NCBI RefSeq assembly: GCF_020520425.1
Contig: NC_079492.1
Coordinates: 54,931,042-54,995,041 of the forward strand
DNA: 64,000 bases
Reading direction: 5' to 3'
Source: Spinacia oleracea
Lineage: Eukaryota > Streptophyta > Magnoliopsida > Caryophyllales > Amaranthaceae
This document shows positions 13,401-26,224 of this stretch, piece by piece (position 1 is the first letter of the stretch; the number at the start of each line of letters is the position of its first letter). The position numbers and the translations under genes were made by a program. The notes under the pieces were generated by a model. It had not been told where the DNA came from, did no database searches, and saw nothing but the letters and a program-made list of their open reading frames with translations.

Positions 13401-16090
13401 GGAATGGTCATTCATTTGTGCATAAGTCAGATCATAAACTTTGGAAAAACAGGAAAAAGAAGAGAAATAAGAAATTTAAGATACCTGATTGAAGACGGAT
13501 CAAGAGCTCGGCTTGGACTTCAGTCTCAGCTTCTCGTGTTTCACCCCTTTCGTACTTTTGTTAAAACCTGAAGCCACTTCCATATTATAGAGTTGATGAA
13601 TTCTTACATGTTTCTATTTCTCAGTTTCTGTACATTAACCCTTTTTAGCATATCATTTTATTCCAACTTGTATGCTTTTCTTTTATTATGTTTTAGGAAT
13701 TACCTGTTTACTCCTTATTGTTAGTCACTAAATAATTAACTATTATTTCAGAATTGGCATTTTACTCTACGTATACCAGATGGAATCAGAACATGTCTCA
13801 TTACCACTGGTTGGTATTCAGGCATCTTAATGTACTGAACGTTATAGTGAATTATCCACTATGCATACCACCAAACAGTGCATTATAAAAGGGATGAATT
13901 GAAGGTAATTCATGGTGTATAAGGTAGAAGAGTATGTCGTAGAACAACGAGAACCATAAACTGCTTGCAAAGAATAAAAGCAATATCACTTCGATTCCAT
14001 ATTGTAGATGACTGTATATATTAATTGCTACTAAAGATGAGAACATAACAAAGTTTGTAGAATCTTGATGTTAGATACTCCAAAACTCCAATTTTGGATT
14101 GGCAGGTATGCATTGGGAATGAAGCAGCAGAAGGAAGACTAACACATATGGAGGGAACACTGATGTCCATGACTTACACAAAAAACATGCACTTTGGGAA
14201 TAACTGATTCTGGTCAATATTTCATTTAAAGCACTAATCTGGGTGGCCTCAATTTGCTGACTTCACTGCATAAATCAGGCTGATACACATGGCATCCAAC
14301 CTTATTCATGGTTGGGCCTCCCTGCCCTCCACTGTGTGAATACATAAAGCCCACCTATCAGTTTGCATCATTATATAATATTAATTAACAGCTGTATGAG
14401 CATATTCCCCCTATAATAAGCAAACTTCCCTCAACTCATTCTCTCATCTATCCTCTATTCAAGCCCAGACTAAACCCACCCTTTAAACAAAGCCTCTTCA
14501 GGTATATAATTTTCTGAAGGGCAATAAGCTCCCGTTCACCTAAAAGCCCCAAAACTAAACGCTCCTGAAATGGCAAGTGATGTCAAGATCGGGTCTTCTG
14601 TTGTACCATATGGTACAAAACAGATCGCATTGATCATGCTTAGATGGTGTATGAGTACCTGGATACTTACAGAAACATCACAATTAAAACGAATGGTCTG
14701 ATGTACTGTCGATACTAAGAACCATGGTCTGCTGTACTGTCGATACTAATACGACATGCAGTTAAATTACAGACCATGTGTAGGTTTGATGAAGGCGAAG
14801 GTTTATGAAACTAAGGGTTGACACCACGAATTCCCAGTTCGTTTGGCTGTCCCCCTTGGTTACGTGCCTTCAAAATCACAAACCATCTAAGGACCAGCAC
14901 TACATGAGCAACAAAAGGTAACCGTTGGACAGCTCTATTATGAGCCTGTTTTGGTTGCATTGGTTGCCCTGTGACTGGCCCTGCCCAGGCACAGGCTTGA
15001 TCAGACCGTCCGTCATGTCTTGCCCCTATAATGTATAGAGAGCTACCTTCGATCCAATGTATCCTAATGTTAGAACCATTATAAAGAGGTGTTATTCATG
15101 TTCCCTAAATTTGCAAGTGTTGTGTGTATTTATCTATTAATGCTTTTACATTATCGTTTTACCATATGACAATGCTATTCCGTTAACCTATTTAACCAGG
15201 TGAAACAAACATATTAAGTGAGATTCTAAATTGTCTTTGAAGCCTTCTTGCAAATACAGTCACCATATATATGGTGCACTTGAAACAAGCAGAAATGACA
15301 TTTAGCAGTTGCTTTTTCAGAAATAGATATGAAAATGGAAATCATGTCTCGGTGGAAGTGTAAATTTGTTTTTCTGGGCGCCAATTAGACAAAGTAATAA
15401 ATCAAGCTTTTGCTAAAATTAGAAACATTGAAGTCATTTCCAAGAGAAATTTCCACTATGAAATATGCTCTTAATGCGCCCACCCTCCCCCTCACAAAAA
15501 AAAAGGTAATCATACTTAACCCAAAATATCAATGCAGAAACCATCATCAAAATATTACCTCTTGTCAACAAAATAAAGATGCACTATGAAGCACAATATG
15601 CTTCCAGGCTATTAATACATGCTTAAATCCGCTCTTACTTGAAGTGCAACTGAGTCTTTTCCTTTCAAGAGCACTTCCATGATAGCAAACTGATCATCAA
15701 ACGCACTATAAAACCTGTGGCAGAATGTGCTCCTATAATATGCAAGACAAATACCAAATTAGAGAAGCTGTACAATATGACAGAAACTAAACGTAAGACA
15801 AATCACAAAACAAGGTTCTGGGGAAGGTGTTCTGGAAAAGAACAAAACAAGAAAAAAAAATAAATGAAACAGGAAATGCCAACCAAATTGGATGTGGAAG
15901 CTAGCAAAAGAAGAAAGTAATTAATCATACTTAATGGCCCTTTAACCTATGCATTCTTGAAGGCAATTTCAAAAACCAATAACTAAATGTCAGTGCACGA
16001 GGACTATGGTTGGACTATGGTTGCCACTGGTAAGGTGGAAACAAAGAATATAAAGCACATAAGCATAGTAAAACTTACATGTGCAGGCAG
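10430..16090 (-). other. Helitron interior with exon-like cargo of unknown identity
   Basis: Between the RPA-like gene and the helicase gene I see minus-strand exon-like pieces with splice-like borders. They are at about 15733-15639 (open, containing FYSAFDDQFAIMEVLLKGKD), 13554-13485 (YERGETREAETEVQAELLIR), 13385-13310 (LRDVMLVGGAIYKRG), 12390-12298 (ALLQPELGTPKTRAYIIYLR) and 12213-12118 (LTGDFYKGGFYCNIWSA). They are coding-like and in the orientation of the Helitron, so they may be a captured host gene. I do not recognise it and could not join all pieces in one phase. The remainder is AT-rich and featureless to the eye. Confidence 0.3.
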
Positions 16091-16093
16091 TAC

Positions 16094-19000
16094 CTAGATA
16101 ATTCCAGCCATCTGCAGGACCTCATAAGATATGACATTCTCAACGTGTGTTCCAGCTAGCCGTTGTGAAGTGTCAGGTGAAATGACAGTCACCTGGCGTG
16201 CTTGCCTTGCACGGGACAAGGCCACATACAACTGGCCATGTGAAAAACATGGGCGGGGCAGGTAAATAGCCACCTGACTTAATGTTTGGCCTTGAGATTT
16301 ATTAATTGTCATTGCGAAGCTGAGTTTCACAGGGAACTGTTTCCTTTGAAAGAAAATTGGATATTTAGAGGAGGGTGAAGGCCTTTGTTTTACACGTGGT
16401 ATGAAGACATGCTTCCCTTTGTGGTGGCCAGTTATAATAACACACTCAATGAGGTTGGGGGAAAACCCCTTGCAGATTAGTCGTGTACCATTGCACAAGC
16501 CGGACGATGGCAAAATGTTCCGAAGCAAAATAACTGGACTGCCCTCCTTTAGGACGAGCTCATGAGGGCTCATCCCACCAGGACACAATGTGTTGATGAA
16601 TTCTGTCGGATAGACATTGCAATTATCATCAAGCACCATGTCAAAGCTTTTATACATAACTGGTTGCCCTGGGAATTTCTTTATCAGCTCCGTGTTTATG
16701 GAATCAACATCATCATTCATTGGAGTGAGTATTGCTCTTGTTGTAAATATGTCTGAGCTAAAGTTGCGAAGGTCTAACTCGGGAAATGTAAGTGAGGTCA
16801 GGTCTGTTATTGGGTCCCTGCCATCCTCCAAAGGCTTTAGCACTTCACTTGGTAACTGTACGTAGTTATTTTCAGCAGTCTGTAGTTCTCCATTTCCCAA
16901 AGCAAGCAAGAATGCTGAAAACTGGGGATCTTCTCGGGCCCGTATGTTTTCTGTGAGACGGAACTTTGTTAACTTAGGCCACAGTACAGAACTGACCAAG
17001 CTCACACCAACTGCTTCTCGTTGTGTTCTGTGGGGAAGGACAGGAAGAACTTGACGGAAATCTCCCCCAAAAACAACAAGCTTACCTTCGAAGAGTTGGT
17101 TTTCATCACACAAATCTCTAAGTAGTAAATCTAGAGACTCAACGTTTTCTTTCCTGGCCATTGAAGCCTCATCCCATATGATGAGCGTTGTTTCCTTTAT
17201 CAATGCAGCTAGGCTACCTTGTTTGGGCACATCGCAGGCTAGTGAAGCTTCAGTATCTATAGGAATCTTAAACCTGGAATGTGCTGTTCTTCCGGATGGT
17301 ATGTTGGCTGCAGCTATGCCTGATGTAGCAGTTGGAAGCACGATCAAGCCCATGAGACGTATCTCTGCGTACAGGGCATTGTACAAGAAGGTTTTCCCTG
17401 TTCCGCCTGGGCCATCTATAAAGAATGCACCAGGTTTCTTTTGTTTAACATGGTCAATGATGCAGGTGAATGCTTCTTGTTGTGCCGGGTTGAGACTTTC
17501 ACGACAGCGGATGCAGTGGTCAGGAATTGGTGCATCGAGGGCATCAATTATATCTCGTGTTCTTGCAAGTTCATCATCAGTAGGCTCAAGCAAGTGGTCC
17601 AGGCCAAAAGTCTTGAGCGATTTCCCCATTTCTTCCAAGGATTGCTCAACTGACCTAGCTGTGAGTTGCTTGATCTTAGCCTCAGAATCTGGAAATTGAT
17701 GGCTGAAATCCTCTGACAGTGCAGCATAGTACTTTAGCCAGAGCGCACTGGGGTTACTCGGTTGGCAGAAAATGAGGACAGTGGCAAAGAGACTACGCAG
17801 AGCACCAGGCATCTGTACGGCACACGCTTCAGCTAAGCAAAGATCAACTGATTCATCTTCTTCAAGCAAGTTGCGTTTAAGGGCTGCTTCTTGAAAAGTT
17901 GCGCATCTATACCCAGCAACTGTTAATAGATCTTCGAATGACTTAGGGCCAGGGACGTGAACGAGCAATAACCTCAGGAAGTAACGCTCTCCTTCAGACG
18001 GACTAACAAAAGCTAACCGACCGACAACAATAGTTTTGTTTTTCCTCAAGAACCACTGTTTTGCAGCACTATCCCATCTATACCTTTCTGTAAAACGGCT
18101 GTACAGGCACCCTGTGCCATCTGGGGTTGCAGCGTTTGCCTTAAAAAATTCAGTCAAAGAAGTCCGAGAATGTCTGTCAGCTGCAACAACAGCATCAAGC
18201 CGTTCATGGGGCCTTATCTGAACTGTGTGCATGTTAGGTAGGTGGACCTGGAGTGGAAGGACGGCCGGATGCATCTCATACAAATCAAACCCAAAGATCC
18301 TCCACGCAGCCTCGCAAGGAGAAACCCACCTACCAGATTGGAACTGGTCTATCTCGTCAACATCCCTCTGCTCACCAGGTTGCACAACATTGAAAGAGAT
18401 CCTATCATGGCCCTTGTACACATATTTGTAGAGGTACTTAACTGCCTGGATGGTTGAACAAACCTCAACATTTACATGACAGTCAAACAGAGATGATAGG
18501 TATGGATTATACGGGATAACCCACCTATTATCAAGGTTTGCCTTACGGATAGAAACTGCATCACCGGTGTCCCTTCGCCTGTACAAAGGGAACCCATCTT
18601 TATTGTTTGTCGTTTCAGGGCAGAACTGTTTTGGATACCCGCTTTTACATTTGTTTTTATGGCTCTTATGTTTCATGCAAGGGCATTGAGGGTTCAAGTG
18701 ACCACAAGGGCCGTGCATCATATGCTTGAGGATGATTTTTCTGAGTCCAGGGTTGTCCACAGAGGGAATTTCAGCACATACAAACTTGTCGTAATCAGCA
18801 GGAGTTTTGATTTTGAATTCAGGTTTTAGAATGATCAAGAAATGTGCATGAGGAAGGCCCCGTTTTTGAAACTCAACGACGTAAATCATTGCAGCAACCT
18901 TCCCAAACACGTGTTTCTCCATTATCTGCTTCTTAAGAGCTAGCAACTTGGCCCTGAATATCCTCGAAACCAGATCAGGCCGGTTTTGCGCTTCTTCTCC

Positions 19001-19422
19001 AGTGGCCAATTCTTGTTTTATTTCAGGCCAATTAGGATTGCATGTCATTGTGACAAACAAATCTGGCTTCCCATACCGCTGCACCAGCGCCATTGCATTC
19101 AAGTACCTTTTTTTTAGATCCCGAGGCCCGCCAATGAAAGTAGGGGGTAGCACAACACGATGCCCCACATTCGCTGCATTTGTTTCCCCACTTTCTACGG
19201 TGTCCAGGATACCTTGGTAGAGGTCTGCCCGTATAGTAGCCTGGTTCCTCCGGAAAAAATCAAGGCGAGTGTTTTCAACTTTCACGTACATATCCACGAT
19301 ATATTGCTGAAAACAACGGCCAGCTCTGAGGAGAAGATTTTGTGGCCGACTTTGGAGTTTATATGCATAGTATTCTCTTGCTGAGATATGTTTGTCTGCC
19401 TTGGTATGAGGTCCAGTGGCAC
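16094..19422 (-). CDS. Helitron Rep/helicase (HUH Rep domain plus PIF1-type helicase)
   Basis: One large exon encodes about 1,110 residues. The N-terminal Rep region has the HUH motif PHAHFLI (HAH at about 198-200, counted from an upstream Met at 19441) and the two-tyrosine region KYLYKYVYKG (about 335-344). The second half is a PIF1-family helicase with Walker A GPGGTGKT (about 677-684), Walker B WDEAS (about 756-760), NKSQGQTL and YVALSRAR near the C-terminus. It would nick, unwind and transfer the element by rolling circle in the nucleus. A splice acceptor (TGTTTGCAG) directly precedes 19422, so upstream exons for the usual N-terminal extension probably exist but were not found. The open frame is uninterrupted, which suggests recent activity. 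Confidence 0.93.
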
Positions 19423-20049
19423 CTGCAAACAGAAGGAACACGCACGGAAGATAAGCAACTGGTAAGAGTAAAAGAATAGTGTGTACATTAGAATGGCATG
19501 TAAGCAGTAGCTGAAGTTATAATGATTTCCTGATAAACACCCACACGGCACACACGACACACTGCGGTGCATGTATGAAATGGACAATAAAGAGTGAGGC
19601 ACTTGAAACAATTGGAAAATACTAATGTGCAAGAAACGACCATGGTTATAACCTATTCGTTAAAATATATAGCAACCAGCGTTATTAGGAGATTAATCAA
19701 GAGTAAATGCATGCAATCCTATAGGCAAAACGTGAGCAGGTGTGTTGAGGGGATGCGGCAGAAACAACATAGGACTGAAAAGTTTAAGCTGAACAGATGG
19801 CAGCTCAACGAATATGAATAAAAGCATCAGTTCCACACGCAAGCAAATACAACAAATATATGATTTTAGTATAATAGGTTTGAGGTCTGATGCAAGAATC
19901 ACAAATAAGGCAAACAAATATGTAAGCGCCTTAGGTATAAAAGTATTACTGCCATAAAGAAGTTGAATCACATGGCGCTCACATAAAAGTTGAACAATAC
20001 TTAGGTGTACGAAATGCGTCTACCTAGTAGGACTAAATGCCTAAACAAC

Positions 20050-21042
20050 TTAGGTGTTCTTCTGGCGCTTGAAGACAAAGTCGAGCTCACATGGAACTGA
20101 GAAAAAGACTGGCAGGTCAGTCTCTGATGCAGCAACAAAGGATGGCCCTGAAATAGCTAGGTTCGCCTTCGGTTTTGTAGGGGGGAGTGGAACAGACACA
20201 ATAGAAGGAATGCGGTATGGCGCAGCCCTAGGAGTAATACAATCCTGCTCCACAAGTAACAGCGAAGGCTCCAGTGGTTCTTCAATCCCCAAAACACGTT
20301 CCTTCAAGGTCAAGTAGCTCTCCCTTTCTAAAGTGCATAGCACAGCACCAAACTTTGAGTCGGTGGGGTTATAATTTGCATCAACCACATCGAAGCTGTA
20401 CACAACCATGAGATAGTGAATGGCCTTCTTGGCAAGGTTTTGTTTAGCAGATGCAAGACTTGAGCAATAGTCACTGAAGATGCATTCATAGTCAAAGGGG
20501 CTTGTTGGGGGGGTAATAGTAAACCATGAAGTGAACTGAGAAGAAGCATGTTCAACAGTTTCGATAGGAGTGCTACGGACCGGGATTGCCCTGAACACAG
20601 CGCGCAAAACGGACATGAAATCCACAGACACATGCTTAGCGCCTGTAGGAACGCCCTTGTCCAATGCCTCAGACAAAGCAGCTTTTGGCTCCCCTTGTTC
20701 CATACGCTGGAATTCAATCCTCTTTAGGTTGAACAGGCTACCACAACGAGCATACATCTGCTTCTTTAGTGATGTGACATCTTCAACAGCCACATCAAAT
20801 TTCCTCATGAGGTCACGCACGGCTTTTTGTGCTGCCTTCTCACATGACTCTCCTAGAGTATCAGCTGGCCCACCAACATAAACGTACGCAATAGGACCAC
20901 AGTTTGTCTTAACAACAACAGTGGCATTGTTCTTAGACATATCCAGGAACTGGTAGACCGGCTCAGGGAAGTCAAGGCATTGAGCAATTTGCATTAGCAG
21001 AGGGTGGAAAGGGATCACGACCTTGCTGTGTGATGCAGCCAT
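20050..21042 (-). CDS. Tandem dsRBM-like protein carried by the Helitron
   Basis: A single exon from the ATG at 21042 encodes 330 residues. Two repeats end in an alpha-helix of the dsRNA-binding type, followed by a short beta-like stretch: EKAAQKAVRDLMRKFDVAVEDV in the first (written here as EKAAQKAVRDL and MRKFDVAVEDV) and AKKAIHYLMVVYSFDVVDANY in the second (AKKAIHYLM, then VVYSFDVVD). The layout resembles uncharacterised plant proteins with degenerate double-stranded RNA-binding motifs. RNA binding is inference only. The gene lies about 600 bp upstream of the Rep/helicase on the same strand. An in-frame 70-residue extension upstream is probably not coding. A broken single-domain relative sits at 62890-63256. 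Confidence 0.65.
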   Translation of the reverse strand: MAASHSKVVIPFHPLLMQIAQCLDFPEPVYQFLDMSKNNATVVVKTNCGPIAYVYVGGPADTLGESCEKAAQKAVRDLMRKFDVAVEDVTSLKKQMYARCGSLFNLKRIEFQRMEQGEPKAALSEALDKGVPTGAKHVSVDFMSVLRAVFRAIPVRSTPIETVEHASSQFTSWFTITPPTSPFDYECIFSDYCSSLASAKQNLAKKAIHYLMVVYSFDVVDANYNPTDSKFGAVLCTLERESYLTLKERVLGIEEPLEPSLLLVEQDCITPRAAPYRIPSIVSVPLPPTKPKANLAISGPSFVAASETDLPVFFSVPCELDFVFKRQKNT

Positions 21043-21299
21043 GACCTCTAACGCTGTAAAACATGAGTTTAGACGTGGTGACCAAGTGGCCAACCAAGGC
21101 AGCAACATTAAGGCACCAAATGTGAGGTTAGGGAGGGGAGGCGGTAGGAACCATCTGCCACTAACCGGCGCGGTGTCAAAGAAATGCAACAATTGCAAGC
21201 GTACGAAACAACAGTTACAAACGGCAAGCATGGCCTGGACTTCACTATACAATGGTTTTGGTATAAGGTGGGAGGGTATAAACTAACAACTGAAGGCAA

Positions 21300-24200
21300 C
21301 AACATGGTTGTAGAAAGCCAATAGACCTAGCAGGCGGGCCCTCTAGGTTGGAAGGCTAATGAACAAAATTCTAAACTTGGTTCATTTATCCCTAGCGCCT
21401 GCAAACAAAACCTAGGGCATGGCTTGCAAAGGAGAGGCAACAAAGTCAAGAGGGGCCATAAGAAACCGTACTCGGTCTAACCAAACACACAGTGGGCAAC
21501 CCTAGAATTAGAACCCCTCATATGGTAAATGCAAGCTACAACCCCATACAAAGAAGTTAGGGCAAACTCACAGCCACAATCGAAATACGTACTAAAACAA
21601 CAAACATAGTAAATGCAAAGTAAACAGCTAAATTGAAGCAACGAATTGATGCAGGACATGGCACAGGACAAGTGAGGAAGTGGATAAATGTGGTACCTCG
21701 TGACAGCGGGCAGCAAATGGAACAGAACAACCTCCGCACGCACAAACAATGCACTCTGTAAAGGAAGCAAATACAGTCAAGTTCAGTTGATCATCAGAAG
21801 AGAAGATTAACAGTGCATGCTTCAAGCATATGTACACACAAGGAAACAACACAACACATCAGACTCTCAGACGGTCTAATTTTGAAAAGCAAAGAACAGT
21901 TTAGATGTTCAGACTCTTAACAAACAGAAGTTCCTTTTGAAACTTTACCAATTGAACCCTAGAGTATGACTAACAGAGGTATCTTAAGCAGAACTGAACA
22001 ATTGAGCCCTAATGAGAATCATAAACGTAAAGAGACTTTACTCACAATCTTTTTCATGACTTACAAGCACAAAAGGAACCTAAATAATGAAACCACAGAA
22101 TAGATGCAGCAGGACGGGAGGGGGGACAAAAAGATAATTACAACGCAAAATGAGCTACATGTGTGGTGCACAGTTAGAGACACACATAACTATTTTATCT
22201 AGAAACATTATACTTTAATATTTCACACTCGTCCACGTTACAATGATACACTCTGTTTCAGATAGAAATTGACTGATTTAGTAACAACAGCTGCAAAACA
22301 CGCTGATATTAAGAAACATAAATATGTATTCAAAATTTCCAAGAAAAATGTCTGATACAATATTCAGGCATATGAAACGAACATAATCGCCCAAGTCAGA
22401 ATCACAAAAGAGCTGCTTTCTTTTTCTGTTTTTTTAAAAGCTAAATTCTCAATTTCTCACAGACAACCCAAAGCTTGTGTTAAAAACAGCAAAGATAACA
22501 AGAAACAGTGGATTCATAGTGCATCACAAAAAAACAGACAGTATATATCTCATTGTAGCTTAATAGCAATCTCATAATTTAAGCAAAATACATATAGGTA
22601 AGTAACTTAAAGTGGAGATGTTGTTGTCTGATATTACTTTAGGCATGGACGTTTTTTTTATTGTAGGTGGCAGCAGTACCACAGGCATGCTCGTTTTTAA
22701 TAGATCTGTGCAAAATTGTTGGGAAAACCCAAATTGCTAAGAAACTTGAAAAGGTACATTGCAGCATTAACTAAAAGTTTTGCCGTTAAAGACAACAGTC
22801 ACTCAAAATTACTCGCCTGATTTTGATAGTTTAATAACTGAAACAGTTGTATCAGGAAAAGGTCAATCAATTTCATATATAATTTAAAATAAATAAATCA
22901 TAAACCCTAAAACAAATGAACCCAAAAAATTTTTAAAACTGTAATCCAAACAACTGTATGAACCCAAGAAATGCAAAAAACTGTATGAACCCAAAAAATT
23001 ATCCAAAGAACTGTATGAACCAAAAAAAATCTAAAAACTAAGTGAACCCAAAAAATTCTCCTTAAACCTAAAGTAAACAGAAGAAAGCATCGATCATATC
23101 AAAACAACAAAGCACGAACTTCAGTTGGTGAGATGAGAAGCTTAACAAATAAGGTTTCCATGTACATGCACACAAGTAAACGGCATAGCACACCCAAATA
23201 GCAATGCATCGGAATGGCAGCATTCAATATATAATCTTATGCACTGGGTGACACATTGTCCATGGGAAATATATTATTAGGTATCATATCATCATATGGA
23301 TATATTATCCAAGCTCACTAACATCCAATTAAAGTGGCCAAGCAAAAAACCAAGAGCATGTAGTACCTTACTGGTGTGAATTATAAATGGGGGGAAAAGG
23401 TGAAAAACACAAAAGAGGGCAGAAACCTAATGAACCAAGAGCAAAAGAGGCCACATATATATACACACATGATAGAAGACAGACAGAAGTAGGCTACACC
23501 AAAAAAGAAAAAGGAAAAATAAAACAAAACAGGAGGGAAGGTGGGAAAAAGGACAACAGTGTACAAACAGTACCTTTCCAGGGAAAAAGATGGGCACAGT
23601 ACTTGTAAATAGTGTAACCCACAAGGTAAGGGCCATCAATTTAGGCCTCCAAGATAGCCCCCATACCGCCCCTAATTCCCTCCATGACCAAAGAAAAATC
23701 CACACTAAAAAAGGTGAAAATGTGCAAAATGACAGAGTGAGGTTATTACCTCAAACTGAAGCCCAGCATTTTAATGACCTATTACCCCAGTGTTACCTAA
23801 TCCTTCAATCATCTAAATTAAATTATGGATAAATAACTGAAGCCCAGAATTATGGATAAATAACCACGAGTGAAACTAAAAATATAAAAACAAGTACAGA
23901 GTAATTAAATTTAAATGTACGAAAAGCCTGATCGTTACGAAGTTTTGTTTAATACCATTTCTAAATTGTATTTATCAATTCAAAATCCTATTCGTTACGA
24001 AGTTTTGTTTAATACCATTTCTAAATTGTATTTATCAATTCAAAATCCTATTCTTTTAATTTTTTTTGTCAAAAAGATAAAGATTTTATACCCAAACGAA
24101 TATTCTCCGTACTACGATTACGATACTCATACCAAGCACCCCGTATGAGAGTATAATTTGCATGACGGGAACTTAAAACGTATTTCATATGCAGGCAAGT

Positions 24201-25650
24201 CCTCAACTATACTATAAAGAAAATAGTCCTAATCCTATCCGATATTATTATGTCACTTACTCCGCTTAAGAAGTTGAAAGTAGGAAACTCAAATAGTAAA
24301 CGAACATTAGTAACATAATTACGACAACTGACATGATATTGTGCCATGCATTCCCAAATCAATATGAATTAAACCCTAATCAAAATGTAAAAGTACGACG
24401 ATTAGTGTTTTTGAAATTTATTGAATGACATTCATTTTTTTTATTATTATATCATACTTATACTCACAACAGAGAAACCATTGAACATAGCTTAGCAGTT
24501 TTTGGCCTCTGCTACCAAAATTACCTGAAAAACAGAGGGGAAAACCAAGTTATCAAGGAAATATACGAAGAATTTAAATACAGAAATTTTAAACTTTAGA
24601 AGTTTTATTATTGTCGTTGGCTTTGCACACTGAACAATACCTTTTCTTATCACAGCAGCAACAAACCAACACAGAAGCATCATAGGTTAATTGTTTCCCC
24701 CTTTCCTAATAATTGGGTTTACTAAGAAAATAGGAAAAATACAGCAATGAAAATTTAGCTAAATCTACCACTTCACTATAATTATTCCTGTTACCAACAG
24801 TTTCAATGAAATCAGGCAATAATGAAAATTTAGGTAAATCAACCACTTGACTATAATGATCCTTTCGCATGCGAAATCAGTAATCCAAATGTAAACAAAT
24901 CAGTAGCTAAACCAAACAGATAAAAAACACTTATGAACCAGGTAATTGAAATAGTCAAATACGGATGAGAAAACAATGAAACATGTTCAATCAACAAAGG
25001 AACTCAGTAATTGAAAAGCTCAAATACGGCCACCCATATTCTAGATCTGGAACAATTCGTGGCGATCTTAATATGAGAAAATCAATGAAATATGTTCAAT
25101 CAACAAAGGAATTCAGGGAGAACTACAATGTCAGATCACAAGTATTGAAAAACCAGGCAAAAAAAAAGAGGTACGCACCAAGATCCAAAGGGCATAGCGA
25201 TGTTGGACACAAAGACGGCAAAAAAACGGGACAAAATCACCCTGACATGTGGAACAAAATGAATTAGGAACGCTCCCCAGATCTGATTTCTGGGTGGCCC
25301 GATTCATTTTGTCCACATCTCTGGTTGATCTGGCCCGAAAAAACTGGGCCGGTTAAAAAGAACCACGCTCAACAGCAAGACGAAAGGAAGAAAGAACGGG
25401 GAACGATGGCCGTGATGCGCCGCCGCCATGGGAGGTGGAGCGGATCTTGAGAGAGAAAATAATGGAGGGGGAAGAGAGGCATGGGCGAGAGGAAAGGCAC
25501 TGGGAAGAGGAAAGCAGTTCTTTAAGTCAAGGAACGTGGCATTGGGTGTGATGAAGGGCAGAACTGATAATTAGAAGGTATATAAGGGTATTTTGGTCAT
25601 GGGACTATTGCATGAATAGTAAAGTATAACTCTACACTTTTAAAAGGTTG
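21300..25650. other. Helitron 5' region without a supported gene
   Basis: AT-rich sequence with only short spurious frames. It may contain the promoter and upstream exons of the Helitron genes, but none could be proven. It contains one perfect 60-bp tandem duplication (23932-24050). Confidence 0.4.
23932..24050. repeat. Perfect 60-bp tandem duplication
   Basis: Two copies, 23932-23991 and 23992-24050, are identical over their whole length by eye. Perfect identity suggests a recent duplication or an assembly artefact. Confidence 0.9.
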
Positions 25651-25710
25651 TAGATACTTATGTTCTGAAGATACGTCATTGTGCCTACAGCGGCCTCCGC
25701 CTACATCGTA

Positions 25711-25925
25711 CTCCCTCTGTCCCCATTTGTTTGTCCCATTTGTCATTTTAGTCTGTCTCCAAAAGATTGTCTATTTTAAAAAATAAAATCATGGACCCAC
25801 AACTTTATTCTCACGTAAAATATATTTGACCCACTATATTTATCTCTTCTTAATTCCGCACATTTCTTCATTAAACATTTAAACCTATTTTATTTCACGG
25901 TACAAACAATAAGGGACAGCGTAAA
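25711..25925. mobile_element. Degenerate Stowaway-like MITE
   Basis: It starts CTCCCTCTGTCCCCATTTGT after a TA. The right end, read in reverse complement, has CTGTCCCTTATTGTTTGTAC, matching after the first six bases. A TA follows at 25926-25927. The outermost bases of the right end have diverged. Confidence 0.5.
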
Positions 25926-25971
25926 TACGAGTTAAAAGCTAGTCTATCTAATTAAAAAGAGAACGTCAATA

Positions 25972-26224
25972 CTCCCTCCGTCCCTTAATATTCGCACCGT
26001 TTCAATTGGACACGCTTGCCAATGCACATCTTTGACCATCAAAATCTTTAACTACATATTATAAAAACTTATAAAAATATTAATATTTTGAAAATATATA
26101 TTAAGATGAAGCCAACAATATATTATATACTAACATTTATTTTCATATACCATAAATAAATTAGGGTCAAAGTGAATTATGTGAATGCAAAAAGTCAAAA
26201 CGGTGCGATTATTAAGGAACAGAG
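25972..26224. mobile_element. Stowaway-type (Tc1/mariner) MITE in the ArfGAP promoter
   Basis: The 253-bp element has inverted ends CTCCCTCCGTCCCTTAATAT and, from the right, CTCTGTTCCTTAATAATCGC, with CGCACCGTTT shared further in. It is flanked by TA on both sides (25970-25971 and 26225-26226). It lies about 300 bp upstream of the ArfGAP start codon and may affect its promoter. Confidence 0.85.

Larger units (their letters stand above)
4774..25654 (-). mobile_element. Large, probably autonomous Helitron
   Basis: On the minus strand the 3' end is CTAG (4777-4774) followed by T, with a 9-bp perfect hairpin stem upstream (ACCGTGCGC paired with GCGCACGGT, plus positions 4785-4806). This is a textbook Helitron 3' terminus. 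The proposed 5' end is TCTACAACC at 25654 preceded by A. It is less certain because the start does not closely match the first Helitron. All recognisable genes inside point the same way: dsRBM-like protein, Rep/helicase, unidentified exons, RPA1-like protein. The length of about 21 kb is large but plausible for a plant Helitron with captured genes. Confidence 0.6.

Noticed and set aside
17178..17699. 173-codon plus-strand frame inside the helicase
   Set aside because: It lies antisense to conserved helicase motifs and has no recognisable protein features.
20054..20881. Plus-strand open frames opposite the dsRBM-like gene
   Set aside because: They are shadows of the coding strand; composition and family similarity favour the minus strand.
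23427..23705. 92-codon minus-strand frame with Trp-rich start, considered as an N-terminal exon of the Helitron Rep protein
   Set aside because: No Helitron N-terminal motif is present and its frame reads through a likely splice donor.
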